Origin: Letharia columbiana
Taxonomy: Eukaryota; Ascomycota; Lecanoromycetes; Lecanorales; Parmeliaceae
Reading direction: 5' to 3'
Length of the DNA: 64,000 nt
NCBI RefSeq assembly: GCF_014066305.1
Contig: NW_023501047.1
Location: forward strand, 620,001 to 684,000
The position numbers and the translations under genes were made by a program. Of this stretch, positions 1 to 11,177 are shown piece by piece. The notes beneath the pieces were generated by a model. The model searched no databases, was not told the DNA's origin, and was given only the letters and a program-made list of their open reading frames with translations. Every line of letters begins with the position of its first letter. Within the stretch, counting starts at the first letter, position 1.

Positions 1-3000
1 AGCGTGATGTCTGCAAATAAACCATATATTTTTGGATCTTCAAAATCTTGGGATTCCTAAACCCGCCTTTTAGCTGTGTGTCCAAACATTGCCATCGAAT
101 TTACACACCTTGATGATCTGATCCAAGCTATCCCAGGCTTTGAGCCGTGCGGCTGCCTCGTAATCAAAAGCCAAAAGACTTGCATACTTGTGCTGCAGGT
201 CGCCTTTAGCGCCTCCCTCCAACCTGTTGACTTGGCCTTTTACGTCGACTCGAAAGTCATCGATCACCTTGCGCACGTTGGTATAGTGTTGGAGCTGACA
301 ACAGTAAGCTTAGAAAGGTACTAAGGCTCTAGTTTGATTACCTGGTGTTCTACATTATCTTCGCATCGGGCAAGCACAATCAATAATGAGCCGCACAAGA
401 AATCGCAGAAAAGTCTTCGGAGAGACAAGTCTGCTGTCACGTTGAGGTCGATGGCAGCGGGATAGAGCCCAATGAACTGCACGATCATCAGATTTGAAAC
501 ATCCGACACTTGTTTGACTTACTCTAAGGCAAGATTGCACGAGCCGCAATGTTTGTTCTGGACTCCAGCTCGTGCAATATTTGAGAGCCAGATTATAAGT
601 GTTTCTTGAGAACCAATCAAGCTCTGCCAGCGAGAAGAGGTCGTTCGCGGCACTGCGCCTTGAGGTTCTTGCCTGGGCAGCAGCTTGGAAGCGTCAGTAT
701 GTGGCACGCTACAAACATCAGACGTACTAACCACCCTCGAAGAGCTTGCATATCTCATCAATGCAATCTGTGACGTGTGAGGGAGGATTTTCGAGTTCAC
801 GAATGAGAAGACGAGCGGTGCATCTGGAATCATTAGTAAATGAAATTAGGCTGAGAGTCATTGCTTGCATACCGAAGCAAAGCTGGAAGGTGAATTTCAT
901 TGGGAGCGTTATAACTGTATTTCTCAAGGACCCGCTGCAATGAGTTTATTATCTGAAGGTGGTCCCCCGTCTGTTGCGCTTCCAGGACACATGCATAGAG
1001 CAAAGTAGCGTCCTTAGTTGAGGCAGTGCAGATGGTGTCAATGCATTCGGCAGCTTGTCATCGTCAACTCCACTCATCCCTAGAAAAGACGGGAACATAG
1101 TCACCTAGTCCTGAGTCACGACATCTCAGTGCGACCTTGTAGAGCACGTACATGGTTGACGGATCCTTCTTGTTGGGGGGCGACATTTGCGAATACACCT
1201 CTCGGGCTTTCGCTTGGTCTGACATGCTCAGAGCGCAGAGTATTAGCTTCCTGAGAGCAAGTTAGGTATCATTTCATCACAAGGGCATTTAGACGTATCA
1301 CCTTTGCAACTTCCCAACGTTCACTTCGCCGGAACTGCGAAATACTGGATGCAATGAAAGCCGGCACCAAGCTTCGGCAGTGTCATATGTCTCGTGATTG
1401 TAGCTCGCTTCTATGCGCTTCCACAAAAGCTACGGGCGTCAGCACAAGGTCTGCAAGTTTTCTATCGCACGTACTATCTGCGCTGCGTGCGTCGCATGGG
1501 GGCTTAGAGCTTTGGCAGCGCTATGAGCCAGGGCGTCAAAGACCTCGCTTAGTGAAGTCAGAACATCCAAGATATCTGTAGAGTTCGTGCAATTCCAGAT
1601 GATGGTGATCAATACTTTCTCAATCCATTTCGTTTCTTCTGCACCTAGCAGTCTTTCGGAGAGGAGCGTGACGAGCACGTGGTGCGCCATGAGCGGACTT
1701 CGAGAACTAAGCTTATGCACATGATGTAATATGGTCTTGACGTTCATGTCGGTAAGATAGACCGTGCAGATAATCTTGTGGAGGATGTCGCAGTAATCTT
1801 GGGCGGAGTGGGAGGCATCAGTCGCAAAAACTTCGAGCTTCAGAAGTAGGACGACTAGTCTATCCCCACAGTCCAGCTCCAGTTCGCGAACAATGTTCCA
1901 TGCTTTGTCTTGGCTGCCGTCACTCTCTAGGTTCAGAAGAGCTCTGGCCATGCTGTGCATGATGCTGATCCGAAGCTCTCCAGCATCGCTACTCAGCAAG
2001 TCCTGACTTTGGTTCAAGAGTATGTTGTGGGCCCTTTCCAGCCAATGTACGGCCTCAGCCCATTGGTTATTCTTGCTTTGACTGCCACCGATTTCGAAGA
2101 AGAGATCGGCAAGCTCCTCCGCCGAAGAGAGTTCAAGATTGTTCGTATCAAGATTCACTTTGTTCAGCATGAGCTTTGCAATATCGAGACGACCTTGCCG
2201 CCACGCCTATAAGTTCGTCAGTGAGGCTAATCCCTCCACTGAATTTTCCATAGGTAGCCGGAAAGACTCACCAGAGCAACCCTCAAACTCAAGTATTCAT
2301 TTAAAAGGCGACTGACAAGCCGGCCGTGCTCCTGCGAAGTTACATCTCGGCAGCACTTCAGCCTCTCCTCGTAGAAAGCAGCTCGTTCGACAGCTATTTC
2401 AGCAAGACTCAACTGGCGGTTGTCTGCTCTAACATGAGCTGAGTGGTGAGACGATGGCTTGAATCGATGATGGCTTACCCAGACAGTACCTTGACGTCCT
2501 CAAGGAAGACTTTAGTACTCGAAGATCATCTGGCGCCATGTCAGCCCCCACTCGTAGTCTATCTTGACAAAATTGGATTGGTACTTGAAGCGGAACCTTG
2601 GGTGCATCGTTGAGCGCAGTCGAGAAGAAGAAAAGCGAAGACGCGAACTGTCTTGGTCAGCATGAGCAAAAACGCCTTGAAAGTGAATCCTTGCCCAAGC
2701 AGAGCAGTTCCCCATCTTCGACTGTGTTCTTGAGCTTCGAGGATAAGTTCCAGAGTCTAGTCCCGCGCTTGTCAAGATCAACCCGTCTACAGGCTGCTAA
2801 AGTATTACGGATCGAGACTGCGGTTTCAATTTTATTGTAAATATCCGCTGGTAGAGGCTTTTCAGGACTGGCAGAAGTAAGATATTCTTCGAGGAGCTTC
2901 GCAAACACTATACGTGCAAGTCGCTGATTAGCTAGTCCTCGAGCCAGTAAGTCCCGCAATAGAACTGACCGAGGATCGAGTGCAACGCATTCTCCTTTTC

Positions 3001-3024
3001 AGCTCGTTTGATAACTGGTGCCAT
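1..3024 (-). CDS. SPO22/ZIP4-like meiotic TPR protein, 3' end off window
   Basis: Proteins of this family are TPR scaffolds needed for synaptonemal complex assembly and crossover control in meiosis. The model starts at the ATG at 3024-3022 (MAPVIKRAEKEN). Exons are 3024-2970, 2907-2695, 2647-2585, 2529-2479, 2426-2272, 2206-1475, 1429-1302, 1250-1105, 1053-873, 823-732, 683-523, 476-342 and 294-109, then a partial exon from about 10 leftward. The first twelve exons total 2,112 nt, exactly 704 codons, so every junction keeps phase. Family-like blocks are LDKRGTRLWNL near the N terminus, RVFAFLLLDCAQR, AWRQGRLDIAKLML at the exon 5/6 junction, the long helical exon 6, AWCRLSLHPVFRSSGEVNVG, and LSLRRLFCDFLCGSLLIVLA near the C terminus. 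Introns are 45-65 nt. One (2648-2694) appears to be GC-AG. The last donor (108) and the partial final exon are the least certain. Identification is from remembered family sequence. Confidence 0.87.
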
Positions 3025-3340
3025 CGTATTCGCTTTGCTGGAATAGCATGAAATCACGGGAGTCAAGCAGGCTTAGAGTTCGATGCGGCAAATGCTACCA
3101 AAACGGCTTGGCGTTCTTATTCGAGTATCAAATGCAAGATCAGTATCAAACACCAAACGTCCACTGACCAAAACCCGGACAGAGAATGTGCTCCAAAGGT
3201 ATACGCGGCCAGTCTTAGCAATTTCAACCTCGCGTTTCGAAAGACAGGCCTATTGACTCCCACGCTATGCAAAAACAAGAACCAAATCATATCCATCATA
3301 CAGTTTCGAGTGCGTTTCCTCATCAGGAGATTCAACAGGC
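3025..3340. promoter_or_regulatory. Intergenic spacer: promoter of the SPO22-like gene, 3' region of the Zn2Cys6 gene
   Basis: This is 316 bp of ordinary base composition between the stop codon of the upstream regulator gene and the SPO22-like start. Both genes point left, so it must hold the terminator of one and the promoter of the other. No specific site was recognised. Confidence 0.5.
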
Positions 3341-5261
3341 TTATGTCTTCCTCGGGCCCTGAGGGAGAAAGTTGCCCACTATCAGAGAAGGACTATCTCA
3401 GCCATCAGCACTTTTCCGCACAGAATAATGCGGCAACCTTACATATTATGATTGTCTCGGCGGATCGTGAAAGAGAAGCAGCACTTTATTTCGGGATCAG
3501 AGGCCTTAAGGTCTGGGTTCTTTAAGGAACAAGTTGTCAACATAGCTTTTTGCGAATTGTCGAAAGCGATGGCGAGAAATTTGTCCCAGTAGCTGACTAG
3601 GTCTTTCTCCACAATTATCTCATGAAGAGCTAGCTTGCCCTGAAAGACTTCGTCAGCCGGACCTGAAGTATTCATATGACGTAGCTACTTATACTTACAT
3701 CCCTAAGCTTCTCGATCGGAACGTGTATAAGCTCCGCCATTTCCTTATTGCCTCGGAAAATCTCACCCGTTCGTCTCCAACAACAGGCGGGTATTGCCAT
3801 ACTTGCAAACACCCGGTCATATTCCATCAAGCTCCTTTCAAACCACATCTCTACGAACGTCAATTCCATATCCGTCAGAGACTGCATGCGCTCGCGAAAT
3901 TTGGGTCTGAACTTGTCCAGTTGGCGCAGGATTCGCTGACGAGATGCTGGCTGCATATTCTGATCCATGTAGCGATGCAAGCGTGCATAGCCTTGAATGT
4001 AGTTGAAAGGCCTAAGCATGCCGGCATTGTACTTGGCCATGAAGACTTTGTTCATGCGTTCCTCAGGAGTATCATTACCAGAGGGATCGGCTACGGTCAT
4101 GTAGTATTTCTCCTCCTCTTTGTCGGTGGGTTTGACACTTTTTGGGCGCGATATGCCAGTTTCTAGTCCTAGAGGGCCCTGGATTAGGCCAGAGGCCTGG
4201 GTCTGCTGTGAGTTCAACAAACTTTGACCGCTACCACCATTGAGACTGGCCGCTAGAGTATTGCTCAATGATGTGTCTGAACTGAGCGCTTGAATCTCGT
4301 CGTTCGGGAAGACGGTTGGATCATCAAGTAAGCTACTGCTTAGAAACTCGTTGAGAAGGTTATACTCGTTGGTGATGTCAGGTGCATTGAACATATAGGA
4401 TGGGTGAAAGCTATGCATATCCGAAAACTGATTTTGATTTCCGAGACTCCAATCGCCGTAGCCAGGAACTTGTTCAGTCAGTGGGTATAGTCATAGGATG
4501 AGAGGACTTGGTATGCTTCTCACATTGCTGATTCTTGTCTCCGAAGACCTGGCCCTGGCCTTGAGAAATAGGATCTGACGACTGCGGCAAGAATTGCGGA
4601 TTGTCTGCCTGACTATCCGGTGCTGCTGTCCTTGTGATTACATTCGCGCCGGAGTCGTGCAGCGCCTGGTGACCCAGTTGCTGCTGGTCAACAGAAGGAC
4701 TTAGCATGTACGGCAGAGAATTTTCCTGCTTGACAGCAGCTCCGCTATTTGACGTGGTGTTGGCTTGATCATTCTTCATCCCCTTCCCAGAGTCTCGTTG
4801 TTCATCGTGACACAAATGGCCAATGCTCCGTTTCACGCATCTGGCACATGGTCGATCCTATAGCCCATCATTACTACCTGTCCTCAATGTAGTCCTGGGG
4901 CTCCTGGTAGGAGGCCTATCGAAGCATTATTCTTACCAGATCGCAGGTCATATGCTATGATCGCCATAGCAAAACGAAGATCAGTCTCATGTTCGGATTC
5001 TCGTTGGGGCGAATGCCATGTCATATAGCTGAGGGAAGGTCATGCTTGGCTTGGAGTGCTGAGGAGGATTATGGCTCACCGAGCGCCTACAATAGATGCA
5101 TGCTTTTCGCATGCCATATTAGCATTTGGACTGATGGTGTATGGGGACGCCCTTTGATCATACCCACCGTGATTCACTTTGCGCCTCTTCTTCGGGCTCG
5201 TATGGTCCGCCTGTGGAGAGATTGTGCGCTGCGTCTTTGAACTTTCATCTTTTGACGCCAT
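3341..5261 (-). CDS. Zn2Cys6 transcription factor with PAS-like C terminus, ERT1/RDS2/AcuK type
   Basis: This is a nuclear DNA-binding regulator. Related yeast ERT1/RDS2 and Aspergillus AcuK/AcuM control gluconeogenesis and non-fermentable carbon use, but which member this is cannot be settled here. Exons are 5261-5168, 5102-5080, 4954-4937, 4857-4524, 4468-3699, 3639-3443 and 3392-3341. They total 1,488 nt, exactly 496 codons with stop (495 aa). A basic stretch (SPKKRRKVNH) leads into a binuclear zinc cluster with spacing C-x2-C-x6-C-x5-C-x2-C-x8-C (CIYCRRSHMTC, then RPCARC, then GHLC). The cluster is split over four exons, including an 18 nt microexon. A Gln/Asn/Ser-rich linker follows, then HPSYMFNAPDITNEYNLLNEF, and a PAS-like region with PACCWRRTGEIFRGNKEMAEL and KCCFSFTIRRDNHN, ending PSLIVGNFLP plus six residues. 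A longer start at 5330 is in frame but less likely. Confidence 0.85.
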
Positions 5262-5652
5262 CGTAATGTCGATCGGTCTTCCATTACCCCGTTTCCCGGT
5301 AGGCCTAGAATTGCGCTGACAACAATGCAAAGGTTCGCCGTTGATGTTTGGCTGTCATTGGGGTGATTTGTAGCCAAAGGGATGGGGTATCGACGATTGT
5401 TCAAACCCAAAATAAGACCCAACACCAACTCTCGATTTCTTCAAACCATTCGGCCATGTCTTGCGAACTTGTAGCACTAAATTTCTCCATGCGACTCGTC
5501 CCAAACCACGTAAAAGGCTAGAGTATGTTTTGTTTAGGAGACGCGTTTCTGTCCACCAGTCTCCAGAGCGTTCTCTACGTACGGTACCCTACGCTTCCTT
5601 GTGCCTTCCAGCCTTACTCCTCGGCCTCCTTTCTCGAAGGACTTTTCTTACT
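5262..5652. promoter_or_regulatory. Divergent promoter between the Zn2Cys6 gene and the CENP-Q-like gene
   Basis: This 391 bp stretch lies between two start codons that point away from each other, so both promoters must sit in it. A run of pyrimidine-rich sequence lies just upstream of the plus-strand start near 5600-5650, as is common at fungal transcription starts. No named binding site was identified. Confidence 0.55.
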
Positions 5653-6526
5653 ATGGTAAGCTTTTCGTTTTTACCTCGATGTCGCTGTACGGATCGTATA
5701 GTCGGCTCATATTTGTGCCAGGGGAAACGCAAAAGCATTACTTGTGTAAGGAAGAGACCCAAAAGGACCACCATGTTGGTGGGATCTTCTGTGAGATCCG
5801 CGACCGTTGGTTCGTCGCCTTCAGTGTCTCCAGTGTCAGCCAAAACTCCACGGCCTAGACCACCACTTTCAATACGGAGTCCGCCGTCTGACAACTCCCT
5901 GTTAAGGAAGCGGGAGGCAGATAGATTCGGCAGGCAGCGTAAGAGAGCCTGTCTAGCTCTTGTATAACGTCTAAGCCACTCATAGGACCAGGATTGAAAG
6001 GCGACGGGTTTATGAAATCAAGGGTGAAGCACGTATCCCAAAACATCATACGTTCGAAATGGACGGTTCTAGATGGAGACGCTCAAGCGAAGGTAGAAGA
6101 GCTGTTGCGCTCAACAGAGCTACCAGTCCTTGCTAGTTACTCTTCGGAGCAACGGAAAATTGTAGCACAAATAGCTCTACGGTCTATCAACGGAACGTGA
6201 GTAGCATCCTAGGAGGGTGCTTTGCCGTGTTGCTAATCATCATCTAGGCTGTGCAAATGCCTTCCGCGGATGCCATTTCCTCCAAAGACTAAGGAGATAC
6301 ATTTTGATTACGATACACTTGTGAAAGATAATGTAGGCTTAAGGCGACTATCATGGACGTACTAATACTGATACTCACGTAGCGCGATCTGCAGCAGTCA
6401 TTAGCTACTTCAGTGAAGTCCAATTTGTCACTTGTCAATGAAGTCGAGAAGCAGAAGCTTGCTCTTTCGTCAGAACGGCACGAACTTGAGGGTCTTGGAT
6501 CCGCAGACCGAAGAGTGGTCGGCTGA
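5653..6526 (+). CDS. CENP-Q/Fta7-like inner kinetochore protein
   Basis: CENP-Q (Fta7 in fission yeast, Okp1 in budding yeast) is a subunit of the constitutive centromere-associated network. Exons are 5653-5655, 5722-5938, 5986-6196, 6248-6332 and 6383-6526. They total 660 nt, exactly 220 codons with stop. The N terminus is basic and Ser/Pro-rich, and could be disordered. The diagnostic part begins at VKHVSQNIIRSKWTVLDGDA, continues through CKCLPRMPFPPKTKEIHFDY, and ends in a predicted coiled coil (SLVNEVEKQKLALSSERHEL). Introns 2-4 are 47-51 nt; the third and fourth have CTAAT-type branch points. The start codon would be an exon of its own. The 66 nt first intron is a multiple of three without an in-frame stop, so it could also be retained. 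At 219 aa the protein looks shorter than the usual fungal CENP-Q, so the 3' end may be mis-modelled or truncated. Confidence 0.75.
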
Positions 6527-7530
6527 ATCAAGCAGTGGGGGATGCGGCTGCATTGATATATCGTGCACAGATGAACAGGATCTTTTCGTGAGGGAAATGC
6601 TCCAGGGTCCAGTGGAGCAAGTATCAAGTGGAACCATATCATCGAAAAGAGCGACAAGTGTCCCCCGAAAGGAATGTTCACACCGGGTTCGTGCCATACC
6701 TTGTGACCTGCCCAAGAGTGAGGTCTTCGAGACGAAAATGCAGACACTATCGATTCGCCGCGCTGGATCAACTATCACCCTGGGCTCAGTTCGCCGGTTT
6801 ATGGTGTTCAATTTAGTTTGTGACTGCGAGCTCATTGATGTTTCCATGCACCAGCACCCCGTGTGCAGCAGGGTGCAAGTCTTCTCTATTTCGAAAATGG
6901 GCCTGACTGTTGAAGACGATTTGTCTCTTCAAGAGATATAGGTGGATAGCATGACCATGTATCATTGCAGGAGCTTCCCATGTTTGATTTGAAGGCGGTA
7001 CTGCCCTTCTGCAGATATTGCTCCAGGTCCCATCACATTGAAAACTTTTCATACACTTGGTCTTTGGCCAGACCACGTAGTCTAGACAATGATACTCTTG
7101 AAATATGACACATGGGGGCCATGTTGAGAAAAACGCGATGGCGTAGTGCTTCTCTCTACTGTGATGTAGGTATGGTTGTTCTGGATATCTCTCAAAACAT
7201 TGACAAAACTGCTCTCGATCTCTCCAAGAGAGAGTTTGCACTGGTGTTGAGCCTACTCGAGTGTTGGTCTTCTACCTGAATCTCTTCTTCACGGCCATCC
7301 GTAAATGACGAGCAGTCCTGAAAAGATGAGTCCTTGTCCAAGACTGATTTTGGTTTAATGATTCCCATACGATCCGAAGACCATAAGGAGTGGTCATGGT
7401 TATAGTTATCAACTAGCAAAAAAGAGATCTCGGATGAATCTGTTACAATACCAGCTCCTTCGGCTATCGCATACAATCCTTGAGAAAGAAAAAAAATTCC
7501 CTCAACTCTGGCACACCCCAAAATCAAAAA
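6527..7530 (-). other. Unassigned flank with two adjoining unrecognised minus-strand open frames
   Basis: Normal-GC sequence between the CENP-Q-like gene and the AT-rich block. On the minus strand an open frame at 7527-7192 (111 aa, Ser/Asp/Glu-rich second half) is followed by another at 7241-6813 (142 aa) in a different frame. They could be exons of one gene, a decayed gene, or chance. On the plus strand a 169-codon frame at 6432-6941 overlaps the CENP-Q-like 3' end out of frame. None of these was recognised. Composition is gene-like right up to the edge of the AT-rich block, so a gene cut off by that boundary is possible. Confidence 0.3.
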
Positions 7531-7714
7531 TCAAAAATTTCAATTTTTCTATATAGGTTCTCAATTAGAATTAATTATAATTTAAAAAATTATTAAAATT
7601 TAATAAATAGAACATAGATTAAATTATAAAATTCTTAAAAGATTTAAATTATTCGTTATATTATAAAATAGAATAATAGTAAATTTTACGAAATACTCTT
7701 AATAGTATTTAGAA
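7531..7714. other. AT-rich transition sequence
   Basis: RIP-type sequence between the gene block and the first recognisable R1 copy. No repeat or gene was recognised in it. Confidence 0.5.
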
Positions 7715-10185
7715 TAAGTAAAGACTTATGAATTAAATTTATAAAGTTGAATTTTTCTAAGTTAAATCGAATTTTAGCTTTAGTTCTAAGTTAAATCGAA
7801 CTCTAATCGCTTACTATACGTTTTTAATCTACTTCTATTATTATAAAATTAATTTAATCTATATAGTATATAGATATATATATATAAAGAGAGGCGCGCT
7901 AAGATTTAATTAGAAAGATATAATAATTACTTATAAAAAATAGAGAAAGAATTATATTCTTATAATAAGAAGTATTAAAATATTAAAAAGAAATAGAGAT
8001 AATATATTAATTAGTAATATAAATCTTATAATATCTTTTATTATAGTAAAATTTTTCGAATAATAAAATAGCTATAAATATCGAACGATTTTAATTTATC
8101 TAAATATATATTATTTCGAAGTAATAATTTAATATAGAATTATAAAGAGTATATAATATAGAATCTTAAAGAGTTAAATCGTATTCTTAATAATAATAAT
8201 CTTATTATCGCTTAATTTCTTTATAATATTCTTTATATTTATCTATTATAATTTCTTTTTTTACTTCTTAATATAATAGAGATAATAAACTAAGTTATAG
8301 TAATATTTTTCGCTTATTAAATAATAATTTAATATAAAATTATAGAGAGTATATAATGTGAAATCTTAAAGAGCTAAGTCGTATTCTTAATATTAAAAGT
8401 TTTATTATTACTTAATTTCTTCGTAATATTCTCTATAATATTCTTCGTTATATTCTTTATATTTATTTATTATAATTTTTTCTTTTATTCTTTAATATAG
8501 TAAGAATAATAGATTAAGTTATAATAATATTCTTCGCTTATTAAGTAATAATTTAATATAGAATTATAGAGAGTATATAATATGAGATTTTAGAGAGTTA
8601 AGTTTATTCTTAATATTAAAAACTTTATTATTACTTAGATTTCTTCGTAATATTCTTTATAATATTCTCTATAATATTCTTTATATTTATCTATTATAAT
8701 TTCTTCTCTTACTTTTTAATATAATAAAAATAATAAATTAAATTATAATAATATTCTTCGTTTATTAAATAATAATTTAATATAAAATTATAAAGAGTAT
8801 ATAATATAAGATTTTAAAGAGTTAAGTCGTATTCTTAATATTAAGAATTTTATTATTACTTAATTTCTTTATAGTATTCTTCGTATTTATTTATTATATT
8901 AACTTCTCTTATACTAATTATATAGATTAATATAAGATTATAAAGAGTAAATTTATTATATTATTATTATTAATTATTATCTTTATAATATTCTTTATAG
9001 AGTTCTTTATATTTATCTATTATAGATCTTTCTATTATTTAATTAAATATAAGAATATCGAGAATAAATATATTTATATTAATGAAATTAGTAGAATTAA
9101 TAGAATAATAAAAGAAGAATAATTATATAAATAGATAAAAGAATTATTATTCGATCTTAAACGTATTTAATATAATTATTATATTTAAATATTAATTTAA
9201 TCTATTAATAATAGATTAACTTTTTTAAATTATATTATATAGACTTTATAATATATAAATAATATATAATATAGTTAACGAATTTTATTAAAGATTAAAT
9301 AAAATTTAAATAAAAGCTAAAAAGAATATAAACTATTTAAAAAGTTATTATTAAAAAAGCTTATTAATAAATCTTATAATAGAGAAATTTTTAGATTATC
9401 TTTCTCTTATTTAAAAGCTTTTTCTTAATAATATTAAGAGACTTTAAAATAAAGTAATAAAGAATAAATTAAGAAGAAAAACGCGTTTTAAAAGATAATA
9501 TCGCTAGATTAAAAGATATTATTATTAATTTAAAAGAAGTATATAAAGAAGAATAATAATTATAAATCTATTTAAATTTTTTTAAAAAAAATTTAATATA
9601 TTTATAAGTAGTAATAGATAGCTATTAAGCTATAATCTCGATTATTAATAATAATAAATTCGCGAAAAGATAGTTTAGAGATATTAATAAAGACTTTAAA
9701 AGATAAGTAAAAGAAATATATATATTTAAAATATTAAGTAATCTTTAAGTAAGAGATATCGAAGATAATTATAATAAAATTAATAAAATTAATAGAATAA
9801 TAAAAAAAGAATAATTATATAAATAGATAAAAGAATTATTATTTAATTTCGAACGCGTTTAATATAATTATTATAATATTTAAATATTTTAATTTACTAA
9901 TAATAAATTAATTTTTATAATTTTTATAGCGTTAAAAAATATAAAGCGAGTTTTATAATTTAAGAAATTATAAAATAATTATATATATTATAAATTAAAT
10001 ACTTTAAAATATAAAACTTTTATATATAAATTTTTAATAAGAAAAGTATAAGAGAGTTATTAAGCTAACTTAGTCGATATAATTAAAAAATATAACAAAC
10101 TTAAATTTATAATTAATTATATATATAAATTTAAGATTTTTAAGCTTAATTTTATTTTATTCTTTTATATATACTTATATAGAAA
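7715..10185 (+). repeat. R1 repeat, copy 1, heavily RIP-mutated
   Basis: It starts with a RIP-changed version of the R1 head (TAAGTAAAGACTTATGAATT, compared with CAAGTAAAGGCCCATGAATT at 16,048). It continues with the same order of landmarks as the better-preserved copies: TAAATCGAACTCTAATCGCTTA, GAGAGGCGCGCTAAG, then four or five ~220-230 bp tandem units each containing GAGTATATAATRT, and finally the tail ending near TTATTCTTTTATATAT at about 10,160-10,180. No coding capacity is visible. Confidence 0.75.
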
Positions 10186-11177
10186 AATTAAAATTTTTAA
10201 TTTTTAATTTTAAGATATATTAGAACTATAGAATTTTTTTTTTCTTAAGAATTATATAATTAAAGATAATAGAGCTAATAATTATTAGCTATTAATTATC
10301 TATTTTATATATATAAATATTTATATATTTTATAAATTAATTAATTAGTTTTTTAATTATAATTAATTTCTAATATATCTAATATTTTACTTTTAATAGA
10401 ATTCTTACTATATATTTATAATCGATATTAAAATAGAATAAATTATACTTAATATTTATAAAATAAAGTATATATTTATTATATCTTATAAGAGAAGAGA
10501 AAAAAAGAGAGTTAGAGAGAAGATAAGAAAAATCTAATATCTCTATATTAATAAATTTTAGAAAACTAAAAAAATTATTATAAATACTTCTTATTAAAAA
10601 TTAAAAATATATCTTCTTAAATAATTTTATAGCTACGACTTATTATAATTTAAAAATATTATAAATTATATTTATTATATTAATTAATTAATTAACTTAA
10701 TTTTTAAATTTTTAAAAAATTCTAATTTAAATATTTTAAATAAAATTATAAAGTATAAAAAATATATTTAATATTAAAAAGTATCTTAATTATTTTATAA
10801 ACGCTAAGACTATCTTAAAGAAATTAATTAAATTCTATAAAATTTTTATTTTATAAAATAATAAATAATTAGAATTCTCTATAAATTAAAAATTTATAGA
10901 TTTAATATTTTTCTAATAAATTATAAATTTTTTAATATCGATATAAAGTTATTTTAGAAATTTTAATATTCGAATTTTTAAAAGAAAAATATTTATAATA
11001 ATTTTTTAATTTTCTAAAACTTATTAATATAGAGATATAAAAAATTTAAAATTTAAGTAATACTAGAATTGATTAAAATAGATAATAAATTTTATATTTT
11101 ATATTTAAATCGAGATATTTTATATAGTAATTTTAATTATAATTAAGAATTTTATATATATAAGATTTTTTATATAA
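10186..11177. other. RIP-mutated sequence, nothing recognised
   Basis: About 1 kb of very AT-rich sequence between a forward R1 tail and a reversed R1 tail. No gene, RNA or repeat boundary could be supported. Confidence 0.4.

Noticed and set aside
6432..6941. 169-codon plus-strand frame as a separate gene
   Set aside because: Overlaps the last CENP-Q-like exon in another frame and shows no recognisable family. It may be a shadow, or a piece of an unmodelled 3' end.
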